Source: Gymnorhina tibicen | Lineage: Eukaryota; Chordata; Aves; Passeriformes; Artamidae | Assembly: GCA_013399875.1 (NCBI GenBank) | Contig: VXAZ01008140.1 | Location: 273,296-337,295, forward strand | DNA length: 64,000 bases | Direction of reading: 5' to 3' | Shown here: one piece after another, positions 47,700 through 57,540 of the stretch | Layout of the letters: every line of letters begins with the position of its first letter | Position numbering within the stretch: position 1 is the stretch's first letter | The notes under the pieces: generated by a model | The model's input: the letters and a program-made list of their open reading frames with translations, nothing else | Told to the model about the DNA's origin: nothing | The model's database searches: none | Program-made: the position numbers and the translations under genes

Positions 47700-50600
47700 C
47701 TCCCGGGCCATCTGCTCCCACCTGCGACATCCAAGTGCCAACACTGGATGAGGGATGCTTTCCCTCATCACAGCAAGGATTTTACCTTCAATTCATGCAT
47801 CTTACAGTCAAATTTCAAATGTAAAGTGTGGGCACAACACCCACAGATACCTCTCCCTCTGCTCAGTGAGCTGAGTGAGAAGAAGCAGATAGGAGGTGGG
47901 GAGGAACAGGGCTGCAGGAAGGGACAGGAACAGTCAGGTGGCCCAAGAGAAGAGATGCCAGTGGAGCTGAGACCTTGTGGAGTTACTGGGCCAGGAAACT
48001 GGAGTCTCTTCTCTGCCAGACACAGCATGACTCACACTTCCCTAAGAAATGCTTTGAGCTTACTGGGTGGCAGCTGGGCCAAAGGAGTTCAGCACTATTT
48101 GTACGTGGCACTCCAGGGTGTGTTAAGATGCCATTTCAACTCCAGTTCAACACACTCTGGGGCACATCAGTGACACCTCAGCTCTGAGTTACGTCCCCTT
48201 GCTCTGAGAGATGGGGAGGGAAGCCAGCTGCAATTTACTGCTGGAGAAGCAGCTGGAAGGGCTCTTCCACCTGTCAGTCAGTGCAGATCTGGGTCTCTCA
48301 TTTTAGTATCACTTTGGTCTAGGAGTAGATGGAAACTTCTAGAAGTTGAGGTAACTTCCTAAGAGCAAGTTAGTAGCATCATAAAAGAGTACCAAAAGTG
48401 TATTGAAGACATTTGTACCATTTTCTTGCCTAATTTTCTCCTTTTGTTGAGCGCTGTGTTTTGGGCTAGATGAGAACCCTGGTCTCTCCAGAATGCTCCC
48501 GTAACTGGTACTGGGATCTGGAGCTGCAGACAGCAACTTGCCGAGCACAAAGATGCCTTTGAACCTAATAACTTGCAGACAATAATACTCTTTTACGTGC
48601 TAATAGACAGGATTGTTCTTCAAATGTCTGACATTTATAGCAGTATAGTATCTCTGGTGGAAAGCATGCCAGGGATAGGCATGACTTCCCAAAGCAAGTG
48701 CTGGGGAAGGAAAAGGATGGAACAGGAATTAATGGACAAGATTTGTGACTGCATTTCACTTTAGGTTTCCTCCAATTGCTGCTGTTTCCTTCCCATATTT
48801 CAAAAGCAATGACTGCCCTGGAAGGTAATTCACACAAAACCCCATAAACAAAGCAGTGTAAATAAAGCAGCAAACAGAGAAGGACTGTAAATCAGCATCA
48901 TCCACCTGGAAGCTTTGCTGGCTGGTATCCAACCAAAAAATCAGGGCCAGGCCTCAGTAGCTCCGCTTAATATCAGAGAGACAATAGGCAGGAATGCCTG
49001 CCTGGAGATGTTTGCTTGAAACAGATGAATTATTAATAAACTTATTGTTATTTGTTATTGTTCTTAAGCAGCTTGTCTCAGTACACATGTTAAAGTGGAT
49101 TTCAGTCTTGCCTTATTATGCCAAACAAATATTTGTGTCCAGATGTGAAGTGGGCACGGTATCTAAATTCTGATGAGAGATGCCCAGAGGGAATTTGTGT
49201 ACACGGGGCAGTGGGAAATCTGGGTTTGTGTTTGCATCCCTGCCCACCTGAGGTTTGTTTTCTTGAGTGAAGCATCTTTCCAATGGCCAGCCAGGCTGTA
49301 ATATTGTTGGAAAACCTGCTAGAAGATGTGCAGCAGCTCTAAGGGGCAGAGCTGGCATTGCACCCAAAACTCCAGGTGACTCTTTCCCCAGGTTGAGTTC
49401 TGCCAATATCTCTGCTGCATTCCCAGGAGGGGTTGAGGAACAGCAAGCCTTACATTTCTAGTGCTAGTTCGTGGCTGAGACAGGAGCGGGAATGTTGCCA
49501 TGATGTCTGCTGAATAAATATGTGCTACTGCTGCTCTCGTTTGTACAGTTTTGGAGGAGTTGCAGATGGCCCTTTAAATACTTGCAAGGCCTGCAACTTT
49601 TTCAGAGTGGTTTTTTTTCCCCCCTTTCTCCAAGCTACTTGGCTCCCTACAGTAATTAATATTATCTAATGGGGTGAAAAGCAAAGCAAAGCCTTCATAT
49701 TTGAGATTATTCACACAAACAAAAATGTAAACAGCTGTCTGAGAGAGAAGGAAGAAATGGGCTCTGAGACAGGACCCTGCAGGAATGAGCTGTACAAAAG
49801 CCTGTGTACAAAAGCCGGGATGTTTGGTGCCCACTGGGCACAGCCAAGAGATGCTGTGCTGCCACATCCTGGACAATGAGTGTGGCCACTAGCAGCCCCA
49901 GGGCACTGTCCAGGGGGGTTTTATTCCCTAGAAAAATCTCAATTCCCATAAAACCCGCTCCTCTCCAATGCCAAAACTTATCACTGTGCTCAGCCTGGCT
50001 GAAAACTTCCAGGACGCAGGGAATCACAAGGAGAAAAATATCCCCCCAAGAACTGCAAGCACTTAGTTTTAGATCTGTTCCTAGACCACAGGGAGCAGGA
50101 TCCCAAAGCTGTGTGGTTTCAGAGAACACAGACAGAATGACAGGGCAGGTCATTAGCTGGGCTCTGCCATGGCAGGTGGCTCTGGTCAAAGCCAGCACTG
50201 AGAGGTGCCCTGGCAGAAACATCCCTGGTTGCAGGGACAGCTCTGTACCGAACTGAGCTGCAAGCTGCTGCATTGTACCCTTTTGGAGGAGGCACTGGCT
50301 TTTAAAGTGAGCAGATCACCTCAGGAGGAGCTAATGAAGCATTTCCCTTTGTGTTCCCCTGCCTTTCTCCCTTCCCTTGCCCTTTGGGCACAGGAACCCT
50401 CCATATTATTCATCCTGACTTTGCTTAGATCTTGAAACAGGGCTTTTCCTCCCATGGCATTTATTAAGACTCAGTTATTTTTTCCAAGGGATTTAATACA
50501 AAAAATTCCTGCTTCTGAGGCTCAGGAAAAATCTGTTTGGCTGGTGCTTGTCTCCTGCATGGCTCTTTGAAGGGGATGGAGATGGGAACAGTGGTGTGGG

Positions 50601-53476
50601 AGCTGCTGGGGAGGGCAAAGGAGGAGAAGGTAACAACAGGGAGACAGTTCCAAAGAGCTGAGAAACAATCCTGTGTGTGGCAGAGGAAAATGTTTAAGGG
50701 GGTGCCGGAAACACTGACTGCCAACGGGGGAGGTTGTATTTGCTCAGAAATGCGTGCTAGACTGTGGCTCTGGGTGAATTAATGAATGTATGTACTGCAA
50801 GGGGCTCAGAGGAGACTGTTCCTGCAGAAAGGGGGGATTTCTCTTGGCCCCGAGTGTTTGAGAAGGATGCTGCCATTCTTGGGGTAGTGACAGTGATTGG
50901 GCTAGTGACAGTGACAGTGCTGCCACCCATCCAAGGCCTTGGTGCCTCATGAACTCTGAAGAACAAAATAACTCAGGTGGCCTGTGCAGATTCCCAGATC
51001 CAGGGTGAATTTCATTATATCTGTCTTCTGGGGGTGAAATCTTGGTAGCAGAGCTAGAGAATTTCAGCACAACACTGTTGGCTCTACTCATCCACCTTCT
51101 CTCTGTCTGCTGTGAACAGAGTGATTGGGTATCTGAGATCTGGTGAGAACTTTTCTTCCAGCCAGGAGAGACATGGGAAGGTTTCAAAATTCTCTGCAAG
51201 AGGCTGGAAGAAATATTTTTTTCTTGGTCAAACAGACTTTAGTAATTTAAAACATTTTTGTTTTCATGGTGATTTATTTTATATTCCAAAATTAGATCTT
51301 ATGTATTGTTTCAAACTGGAAAAACTCAAGATAACTCATTCCACAAATTTGGGAAGAGGATGTTGTGACTCGGTGGGAGCAATGTGTTTCTCTTTCTGTC
51401 CCTGACATGATTTTTCTATGAAATGGCCATGACCTTTTGCTGTTTTCATTTTGCCACACCTGCATTGTCCAGCAAGTGGTGGCTCTGGAAGTGGCTTTCT
51501 CAAGCACCTGCAACTAAGAGCTGAATTTCTGCTGTTTGCAGGCAGAACAGGCGAAAGGCTGTGGGCACTATCACTATGGATATTCCCTGCAGAGAGAAAT
51601 TATGCATTGTGGGGAATGCACTTTATATAGCTCCCTGGCTGAGGGAATATTTCCCAAGTTTATGTTACAGTCACTGAGCAAATCTCTTGGCTGCACAGAA
51701 GCATCTCTGTAGTACAAAGCTGGGGAGGGGAAGGCCAGACCCAGCTCAGGGAGCACAGGAACCAAGCTGCAGCCAAAATATGATTCTGATCTTCCAAAAC
51801 ATTCTGGTGGTCCAGTGGCTGCCAGGTTGGAACATTCTGTTTGCTCTCTGGCAGCCACCAGGCAGTTTGCAAGGTCATTCCTAACTGCAGAGTTGATGCT
51901 TGCAGGATTCAAGCAGATCAAGCCCGTGGAAAGTCTGGGTGAGGGAGCCTTGCAGGATGACAATCCCAGGATTTGATTTCCTGACATCTTGCCCATCATG
52001 CAGTTGCTGATGAGGCTCTGGGGTGCGGAGTGCTGCCAACGCTGGGCTATACACAGGATCTACATATGCTGGGGGGTTCTTCCAGTATCTCCATGGGCTC
52101 TCCATGGCTCTGCCTCGGCCTCTGGCTCAGCAGTGCAGCCCTACATGCTAATCCTTCCCTGCTGCTCATACTTGTGGTGTGACTAATCTGCCCCAGAGCC
52201 TCCCTCATGGGTCATGGAGCCTCTTGGGCTGACCAGAACAGGGTCACAAGCTTCCACAGCTCCAGCTTGATGGCTCCCTGTTGGGTTCAGGCTGGAGTGA
52301 GCCAGGGTTTGGCCTGTCATCTCCCTGGAGCACAGCAGTGTTTTGTGGACACTGCTCTAGCAAATGGCTTTGAAATAAAAAAAACAGTGATTAACCCTAT
52401 TCTAGCAGTGTCTGTGTGACTCAGAGTGTGATGGGTATCAGGACACTCTCAGGCAATGCCTATGCCAGCTGCTGGACTTCCTCTGCAACAAATGATGCTG
52501 TGCAACAAGCTCTAATGCTAACACTAAACTTGCATATGAAAAAACCCCAGTGCTATTTAGATGGTAGCTCCTGGTCATTCCCCTCAATCCCCAGTGGTGT
52601 CCCTTTGGGACAGGTATTAGGGAAATGCTAGCTCTGAGAGCTTTGACAAATAAATACTCTGGACCTCATTGTAAGGCTGAAAGGTCTCCCACCTCTCCAT
52701 TTTTGGAGGCCAGGAAATGAAGCACAGAGAAGCATTGCTGATCTGGAGGATGGCCTCTCTTCCAGACCCCAGTGTTGGATCTTCTGAATGGAGAGGGAAC
52801 TGCCTCACTTCATTCCTGGTGAAACACCTGGACAAGCTTTTCTGGCTGATTGTAGGACTCAGGCATGAAGCCAACAAATCTGCGGCCTTTGAATTCAACA
52901 CCTCCCTCTGCCCCCGAAGTCAACAAGAGCTTTGTTCACCTCTGGACAGCTGAATTTCCACTTTATAAATCCAGCCCCCTTCTAACCTGTCATGGGGCAC
53001 CATCAGTACTGTTATTCCATTAAATCAGAGTAAAATTATCTTTTGTTTCCTTTTTCTTGAAACCACAGATCCACCCTGGCAACCTGTGTGCTTAATTCCA
53101 GACCTGATTCTGCAGGTGGGAAGTCTGTGAGTTCCCAGGACAATGTGTTTCCTCCAGTGGCGACGGCACTTTTCACCTTTTTCCTCACACCTTTTTCCAT
53201 CTATCCTTAGCAGATATTTCTTTGAGGCGATGGATACAACACGTTACCACGGCAATGGCAAATCCAGGCTCCATATTGCAGATTTCTTCTCCAGCAAGAC
53301 TTGGAGGGAATGGGGGAGGAGTCAAGAGCATTATTATTGAATTCATTATTATTGAGACATGTCCATGAGACTGGTGGGGAGCGTTGAGCTCCCCGCACGG
53401 CTTACCCTGGCAATAATTATTCACCATATGGGAATTTTGTCTCTGTTCTGCATTACCAGAGGATTTCTGAGGGCAG
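47700..53476. other. Unique non-coding DNA, no gene recognised
   Basis: About 5.8 kb without a recognised gene or interspersed repeat. The longest frame (188 codons minus, 49707-50273) overlaps a 150-codon plus-strand frame and has no domain. An RFX X-box-like motif lies at 53243-53256 near the right edge. Confidence 0.5.
53243..53256. promoter_or_regulatory. RFX X-box-like motif
   Basis: GTTACCACGGCAAT is an imperfect palindrome that fits the X-box bound by RFX factors (half sites GTNRCC and GGYAAY with about two bases between them). X-boxes are frequent in promoters of ciliary genes, but no such gene is recognised nearby. The motif is seen; the function is inferred. Confidence 0.35.
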
Positions 53477-54633
53477 TATTTGAGGTTAGGATTTTTCCTT
53501 TTTTCCCCTTTTCTTTCTCTCAGGGAATTTTCGCCCATTTGTTGCCTAAGAGATAGGAACAACACTTAAGAGACAAAAGAAGTGGACAAGCAGTGCGGAA
53601 GGAGTGCAGCTGGTTGCAGCCTCTCAGCTGGGAGGTTTTCTCTTGGGAAGTGCAGAGATACTTCGAGATTTCGGCCAGCGGGGCTCAGGGGGCTGGGATC
53701 ACACCTCCCTCTTTCTCTCTGTCGCTTGGGATCGGAGTGGGAACAGATGGGGTTCGGTGCTGGACTGCTGCTGCCCAGAGGATTTGCTGCCACTGTCCTC
53801 CCACTGTTTCTCCTACCGTGGGCGAGCCTTTGCCCGTAAGAGCAGCTGTGGAACTGAGACCTTTCCAACAGCCGACCTCACTGGGAAGGGGAACCCGACC
53901 CCCTCCCCCTTCCCGGAGGGCACGTCTCCCCAGCTGCCAGGGGCAGCTGCTTGCAGGTGCCCGGCTGCCGCTGCCCAGCCCCGCTCTTTTCTGCTGCTGC
54001 TTGGGGTTTTTCGCTACACTCTAACTCGACATCCCATTTCCGCCCAACCCCCCGCGGCTCCTGCTAAGGATGCGGAGTTTCTGTTACACTTTGTTTGCCA
54101 CCCTGGCATCTGCTCGCCTCTGCCGTTCCAGCCGCTGCTCCGAGGTTGCTGCTGCGGTCCATTTCGCCATCCGGAGGGGCACCGGGACCGGCTGCCCCGG
54201 GGGGTTTGTAAAGGAAACCCCTTTTCTATCTCTCCCGCCGGCGCGCCTTCATTAACATGGCGGAGATGCGGCCGAGCTCGCGCCACAGCGCCCCCTGCGG
54301 GAGCGGGGGAATCATCGCCCCCGCCCTGCCCGGCCGGGAGCCACCAGCGCCCCTGCCGGCCGTGACCGGAACTGCACCGAAGGGGAAAGTGCCTGCGGCC
54401 CAGAGAGGCTGGCACTGGGTTCTGGTTCTGTTTGTTGTTGCCGCCACTGTTGTTGTTTGCTTGTCTTGTTTTATATTAGTAAAGAACTGTTATTCCTTTT
54501 CCCATATCTTTGCCTGAAAGCCCTGTAATTTCAAAGTTATGGTAATTTGGAGGGAAGGGGGTCATATTTTCCATTTCAAGGGAGGTTCCCATCTTCCTTG
54601 GCACACACCTGTCTTTCAAACCAAGACAGGCAG
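53472..54633 (+). mobile_element. Long GC-rich solo LTR, ERVL-like (5-bp TSD), plus strand
   Basis: The LTR spans 53477-54628 (1,152 bp) between exact 5-bp duplications GGCAG at 53472-53476 and 54629-54633. A 5-bp duplication is typical of ERVL (class III). It starts TATTTGAGG, so the expected TG has probably mutated to TA, and it ends CAAACCAAGACA. The middle (about 53640-54420) is GC- and CpG-rich. An AGTAAA poly(A)-like signal lies at 54478-54483, followed by TGTTATTCC-rich U5-like sequence. The end resembles LTRs I associate with songbird ERVL elements (from memory). No internal retroviral genes adjoin it. A 253-codon frame inside (53604-54365) is best read as a by-product of the base composition. 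Confidence 0.85.
54254..54298. promoter_or_regulatory. YY1-like and CTCF-like cores inside the LTR
   Basis: AACATGGCGG at 54254-54263 matches the YY1 core (AANATGGCGG). On the minus strand GCAGGGGGCGCT (54287-54298) matches the core of the CTCF motif exactly. The two sit 24 bp apart in the CpG-rich half of the LTR. The motif matches are direct; occupancy is an inference. Confidence 0.45.
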
Positions 54634-56229
54634 CCATGCTCATTCCCAGTGGGATGCTCTGCATGGCACTGGCTGAGCTGTGAGGGGAGGCTGCTACACT
54701 GGGGAGCCCAGCAGTGACCACAGGCCCTGGCACTACCATTCCATGGGTGACACCAGGGATACACCAGCACAACACAGTGCCAGGGAACAAGGACAATGTC
54801 CAGAGCACAGCATTACACTGGCCTTGACTTCTGAACCTGGCCCCTGTGGAAACCAGGAGTGCGAATGTTAGGTAATCCTTTATACTTGCCGCTGTGCTAC
54901 GCGCTGTGGTGGGATTCTGAGGGGTGCTGTGTGTTGCTTCGGGCTCAGACACGGATGAGAAGTGTTCCTGCTGCAGCCCAGGGCCACAGTCTGCAGGTAC
55001 TTACTGGCCAGATACCTCCTCCTGGCCCGGGGATGCAATTCCCACCCCCAAGCCCTCAGGAGGAGCCGGGCACCATTGTGCCACTGTGCCACAATAAGGA
55101 GGACTATTCCTCTGTCTGGAACATGCTGTCTCATCGTCCTCAGAGCCCCATTCCCACAAACCCGCGGTGCTTTGGGTGCCAGCAGAGCTGCTCCAGCGGG
55201 CAGCAGATGTTGCACAGCTGGACAGGCTGTGTGAAGCAACACTGACATGCAGTGGTCGGCAGCTGCATCTCTGCCTGCCTGCCCCTGCCCACCCCAGCTC
55301 AGCCTCACCAGGGATGGCCCCAGGCCAAGCCTTGAATTGCTTCCCAAAAATTTAGCTGTTTCCCCATGGAAAAATGCCATCCTGGCTGGTGATCTTCCTT
55401 CCACAAAAGCAGTGTTTGCCACAGAGAAATCACCTGCTGGTTAAAGAGGGGGGAATTGCTAGCAGAAGCATTTTTTCTCCAGCATGTTATTTAAAGTCAT
55501 TTAAAACTGCCCCATAACACTGCTTGTAAGTGACCATGCTGCAACCCAGAGGGTGCTGACAGGCAGTTGTTCCCAGATGGAAAAGTAGCTGCAATGCTGA
55601 ACCAGGGAAGGAAAAAACTGGGAGGAGAGTAATTTCAGCTATTTGAGCTCTCAGGAGCTCTAGGTGTGATGTTGGCAGCTACATTGCTCAGAAGAGTTTG
55701 GCCACACCGGGTGCCTGTGCTGAAAATCTGTCCCTTTTATCAGTGCTGATGTGTTTTGAAACCTGGCCAGGGAAATGGCACGAGGCTGGGGCTACCCTGG
55801 CTGCCAGCCCTGCTCCCCAGAGCTGTCACATGGTCACGGTATCAGCTCATGTGGCACCAGAGTATGAGCCAGCTGTGACCAGCTGGCCCCGTTCTCTGCT
55901 CTGCAAGGGTCCTCAGACTTGAGCCCAGTTGTGGATGGATGTCTGCCAGACTGAAGCACCAAAACCCAGGAGTGGTGATGACAGGGAACAGAGAAAAAGA
56001 GAAAACAGGGAAATTACAACATCTGATGCAAGAAAAATCTCCCTTTTCCCAGGTTCATTGTCCAGTGTTTAGCAAACCAGGCATTTACAGTAAAAGTCCA
56101 AAAGATGCTGTTGTGGCCTGAATACATGAGACATTGGAGCAGTTCAGGGAGGAACACTTAGGAAGGAAGAAGGAGTTCCAGTCTTAGCAAAGGGGGTGCT
56201 TTGGGCTGGTTTGGTGCTGTATAAGGAGT
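54634..56229. other. Unique non-coding DNA between LTR and old CR1
   Basis: About 1.6 kb with no gene recognised. A 180-codon minus-strand frame (54880-55422) overlaps a 128-codon plus-strand frame and has no domain, so both look like chance in GC-rich DNA. Confidence 0.5.
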
Positions 56230-56817
56230 CGAAACAGGGCTGTAGTGGAGCACCAGCTCAGTGGAAGCTTCCTGGAAACATGTGGTGCTTTAGCCAAAAG
56301 ACTGAATAAGATTCTCGAATGCATGAAAGGGGAAACGGTGCGTAGGTGCTGGGAGAGGATTTTACCTTTGTGTGGGGCTGAGGAGACTGATTCAGGAATT
56401 TCGCATCCAGTTCAGGTATCTGCATCTAAGAGAGGGTATTGGAGAGTGTTGAAAAGAGCTACAAAAATGATTGAAGGACTGGAGAAACAGCTTTACAGGG
56501 GAGAGAACTTAAAGACCTCCATCCATTTGCATTATTAAAAAAAGAGGTTGAGAGGTGACTTGATGACAGTGTATAAATACCTTCAGAGGGAGAAAAGAGT
56601 GGGCACTGCAAGATCTGTAATTTAGCAGAGGAAAAACCACAGATGGCTGGAAGCAAGAGCCAGATGAAGTCAAACTGGAAATTAATCACCTTCATTGTTT
56701 AAAAAAACCCCAACAGGTCCAACATTTTGGAACAAATCCAAAGGAAAAGGGTAGTTTTTTTCAGTCTCAGTGTCTGAAAATGAAGACTGGGAGCTTGTCT
56801 CAAAGACCTGTGTTAGC
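56230..56817 (+). mobile_element. Old CR1 LINE, left part with RT-end remnants
   Basis: This is a diverged CR1 copy. The frame starting near 56245 still resembles the end of CR1 reverse transcriptase: LNKILECMKG, later ERILPLCGAEE and KRATKMIEGLEK. It then breaks into another frame around AGAGGTTGAGAGGTGACTTG and GTGTATAAATACCTTCAGAG. Further matches are TTTAGCAGAGGAAAAACC and ATGGCTGGAAGCAAGAGCCA. The 3' untranslated part (GACTGGGAGCTTGTCTCAAA near 56786) is cut at 56817 by an ERVL-like LTR and seems to resume after it. The subtype is older than the other CR1 copies in the window, judged by its divergence. It is non-functional. Confidence 0.8.
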
Positions 56818-57449
56818 TCTCTTGGGGTGACTTTTTGATGTTGTATCCCCTATCACTGCTCTATGTCCAGACATGAAATCCTGTGCCTTTCTGTGCCTTT
56901 AAAACTGGGTGCGAGAGAAAGAAAAAAATAGCCAGACAAACTTTTCAAAGCAGTTTTGTGCTCCAAGGTCACTCTACTCTTAACTCCTCTGCAGCGGCAA
57001 GAGCGGAGGAAGCAGCCTTCTTTTTTTTTCCCGAGTTTTTCAGCTTTTTTTCTCAGGAGAGAGACAGAGAGTTAAAAATTCTTTGCTGTTTAGCTGGCTC
57101 GCTAGCTGAGGCAAGAACTTTCCTTGGACTGTTCTGCTCCGGTCTGGATCACCAGCACCGGGAGGCCCATGCCACGGCCTGGAGGGCCCACAGCCCAGCT
57201 CCAGAGAGAGAACAGCCACACCTACAGAAGGACTTTTAATTTTACCAGGTTCTCTCCGCAGTGAGTGGTTTTATTATTTAGCATTATTCTTTTCCCATGT
57301 GTTTGTTAAAGAAATAGTTTTTTTCCCTTTCACTTTCCTTCGAGGAACTTTTTTTCTCCTGGTGGGGGAGGGGCAGCTGAAACCTGCCTTCTATCAGAGG
57401 CTGTTCATGTTGGACATTCCTCTGAATTTGTCTCAACCCGGGACATAGC
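56814..57449 (+). mobile_element. Solo LTR, ERVL-like, nested in an old CR1
   Basis: The LTR runs from TCTCTTGGGGTGAC (56818; the expected TG has probably become TC) to CAACCCGGGACA (57445), 628 bp, with TAGC on both sides (56814-56817 and 57446-57449). The TSD could be read as 5 bp, TAGCT, if the LTR starts one base later. It has a duplicated CTGTGCCTTT leading into a TATA-like TTTAAAAC (56898-56906), poly(T)- and purine-rich U3/R sequence, and a G-rich GGTGGGGGAGGGGCAGCTG block near the end. It belongs to a different family from the 53.5-kb LTR because the sequences and TSDs differ. No internal genes remain. Confidence 0.82.
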
Positions 57450-57540
57450 TAAGGCACAAGTTAGCACTGAATGTCTGGAGCTTAACGTGGAGATTATTGG
57501 GTTGAAATGACTGTATGGATACACTCAGAATTGCAGTGGC
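57450..57540 (+). mobile_element. Old CR1 LINE, right part after the LTR
   Basis: Immediately after the LTR the sequence TAAGGCACAAGTTAGCACTG, followed by GATTATTGGGTTGAAATGA, resembles the continuation of the older CR1 3' untranslated region (a CAACACAAGTTATTGGGCTT-like block, then a GGGTGAAAT block, in my recollection of the family). If right, the LTR split one CR1 copy. The right end is uncertain because the usual terminal repeats are not visible. Confidence 0.5.

Noticed and set aside
49707..50273. 188-codon minus-strand open frame
   Set aside because: Overlaps a 150-codon frame on the other strand and has no recognisable domain or splice structure.
53604..54365. 253-codon plus-strand open frame
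   Set aside because: It lies wholly inside the GC-rich solo LTR, has low-complexity P/A/R/G-rich composition, overlaps two other plus-strand frames and a minus-strand frame, and shows no domain.
53472..57449. A single provirus with LTRs at 53.5-54.6 and 56.8-57.4 kb
   Set aside because: The two LTRs differ in sequence and length, have different TSDs (GGCAG and TAGC), and the DNA between them is unique sequence plus an old CR1, not gag, pol or env.
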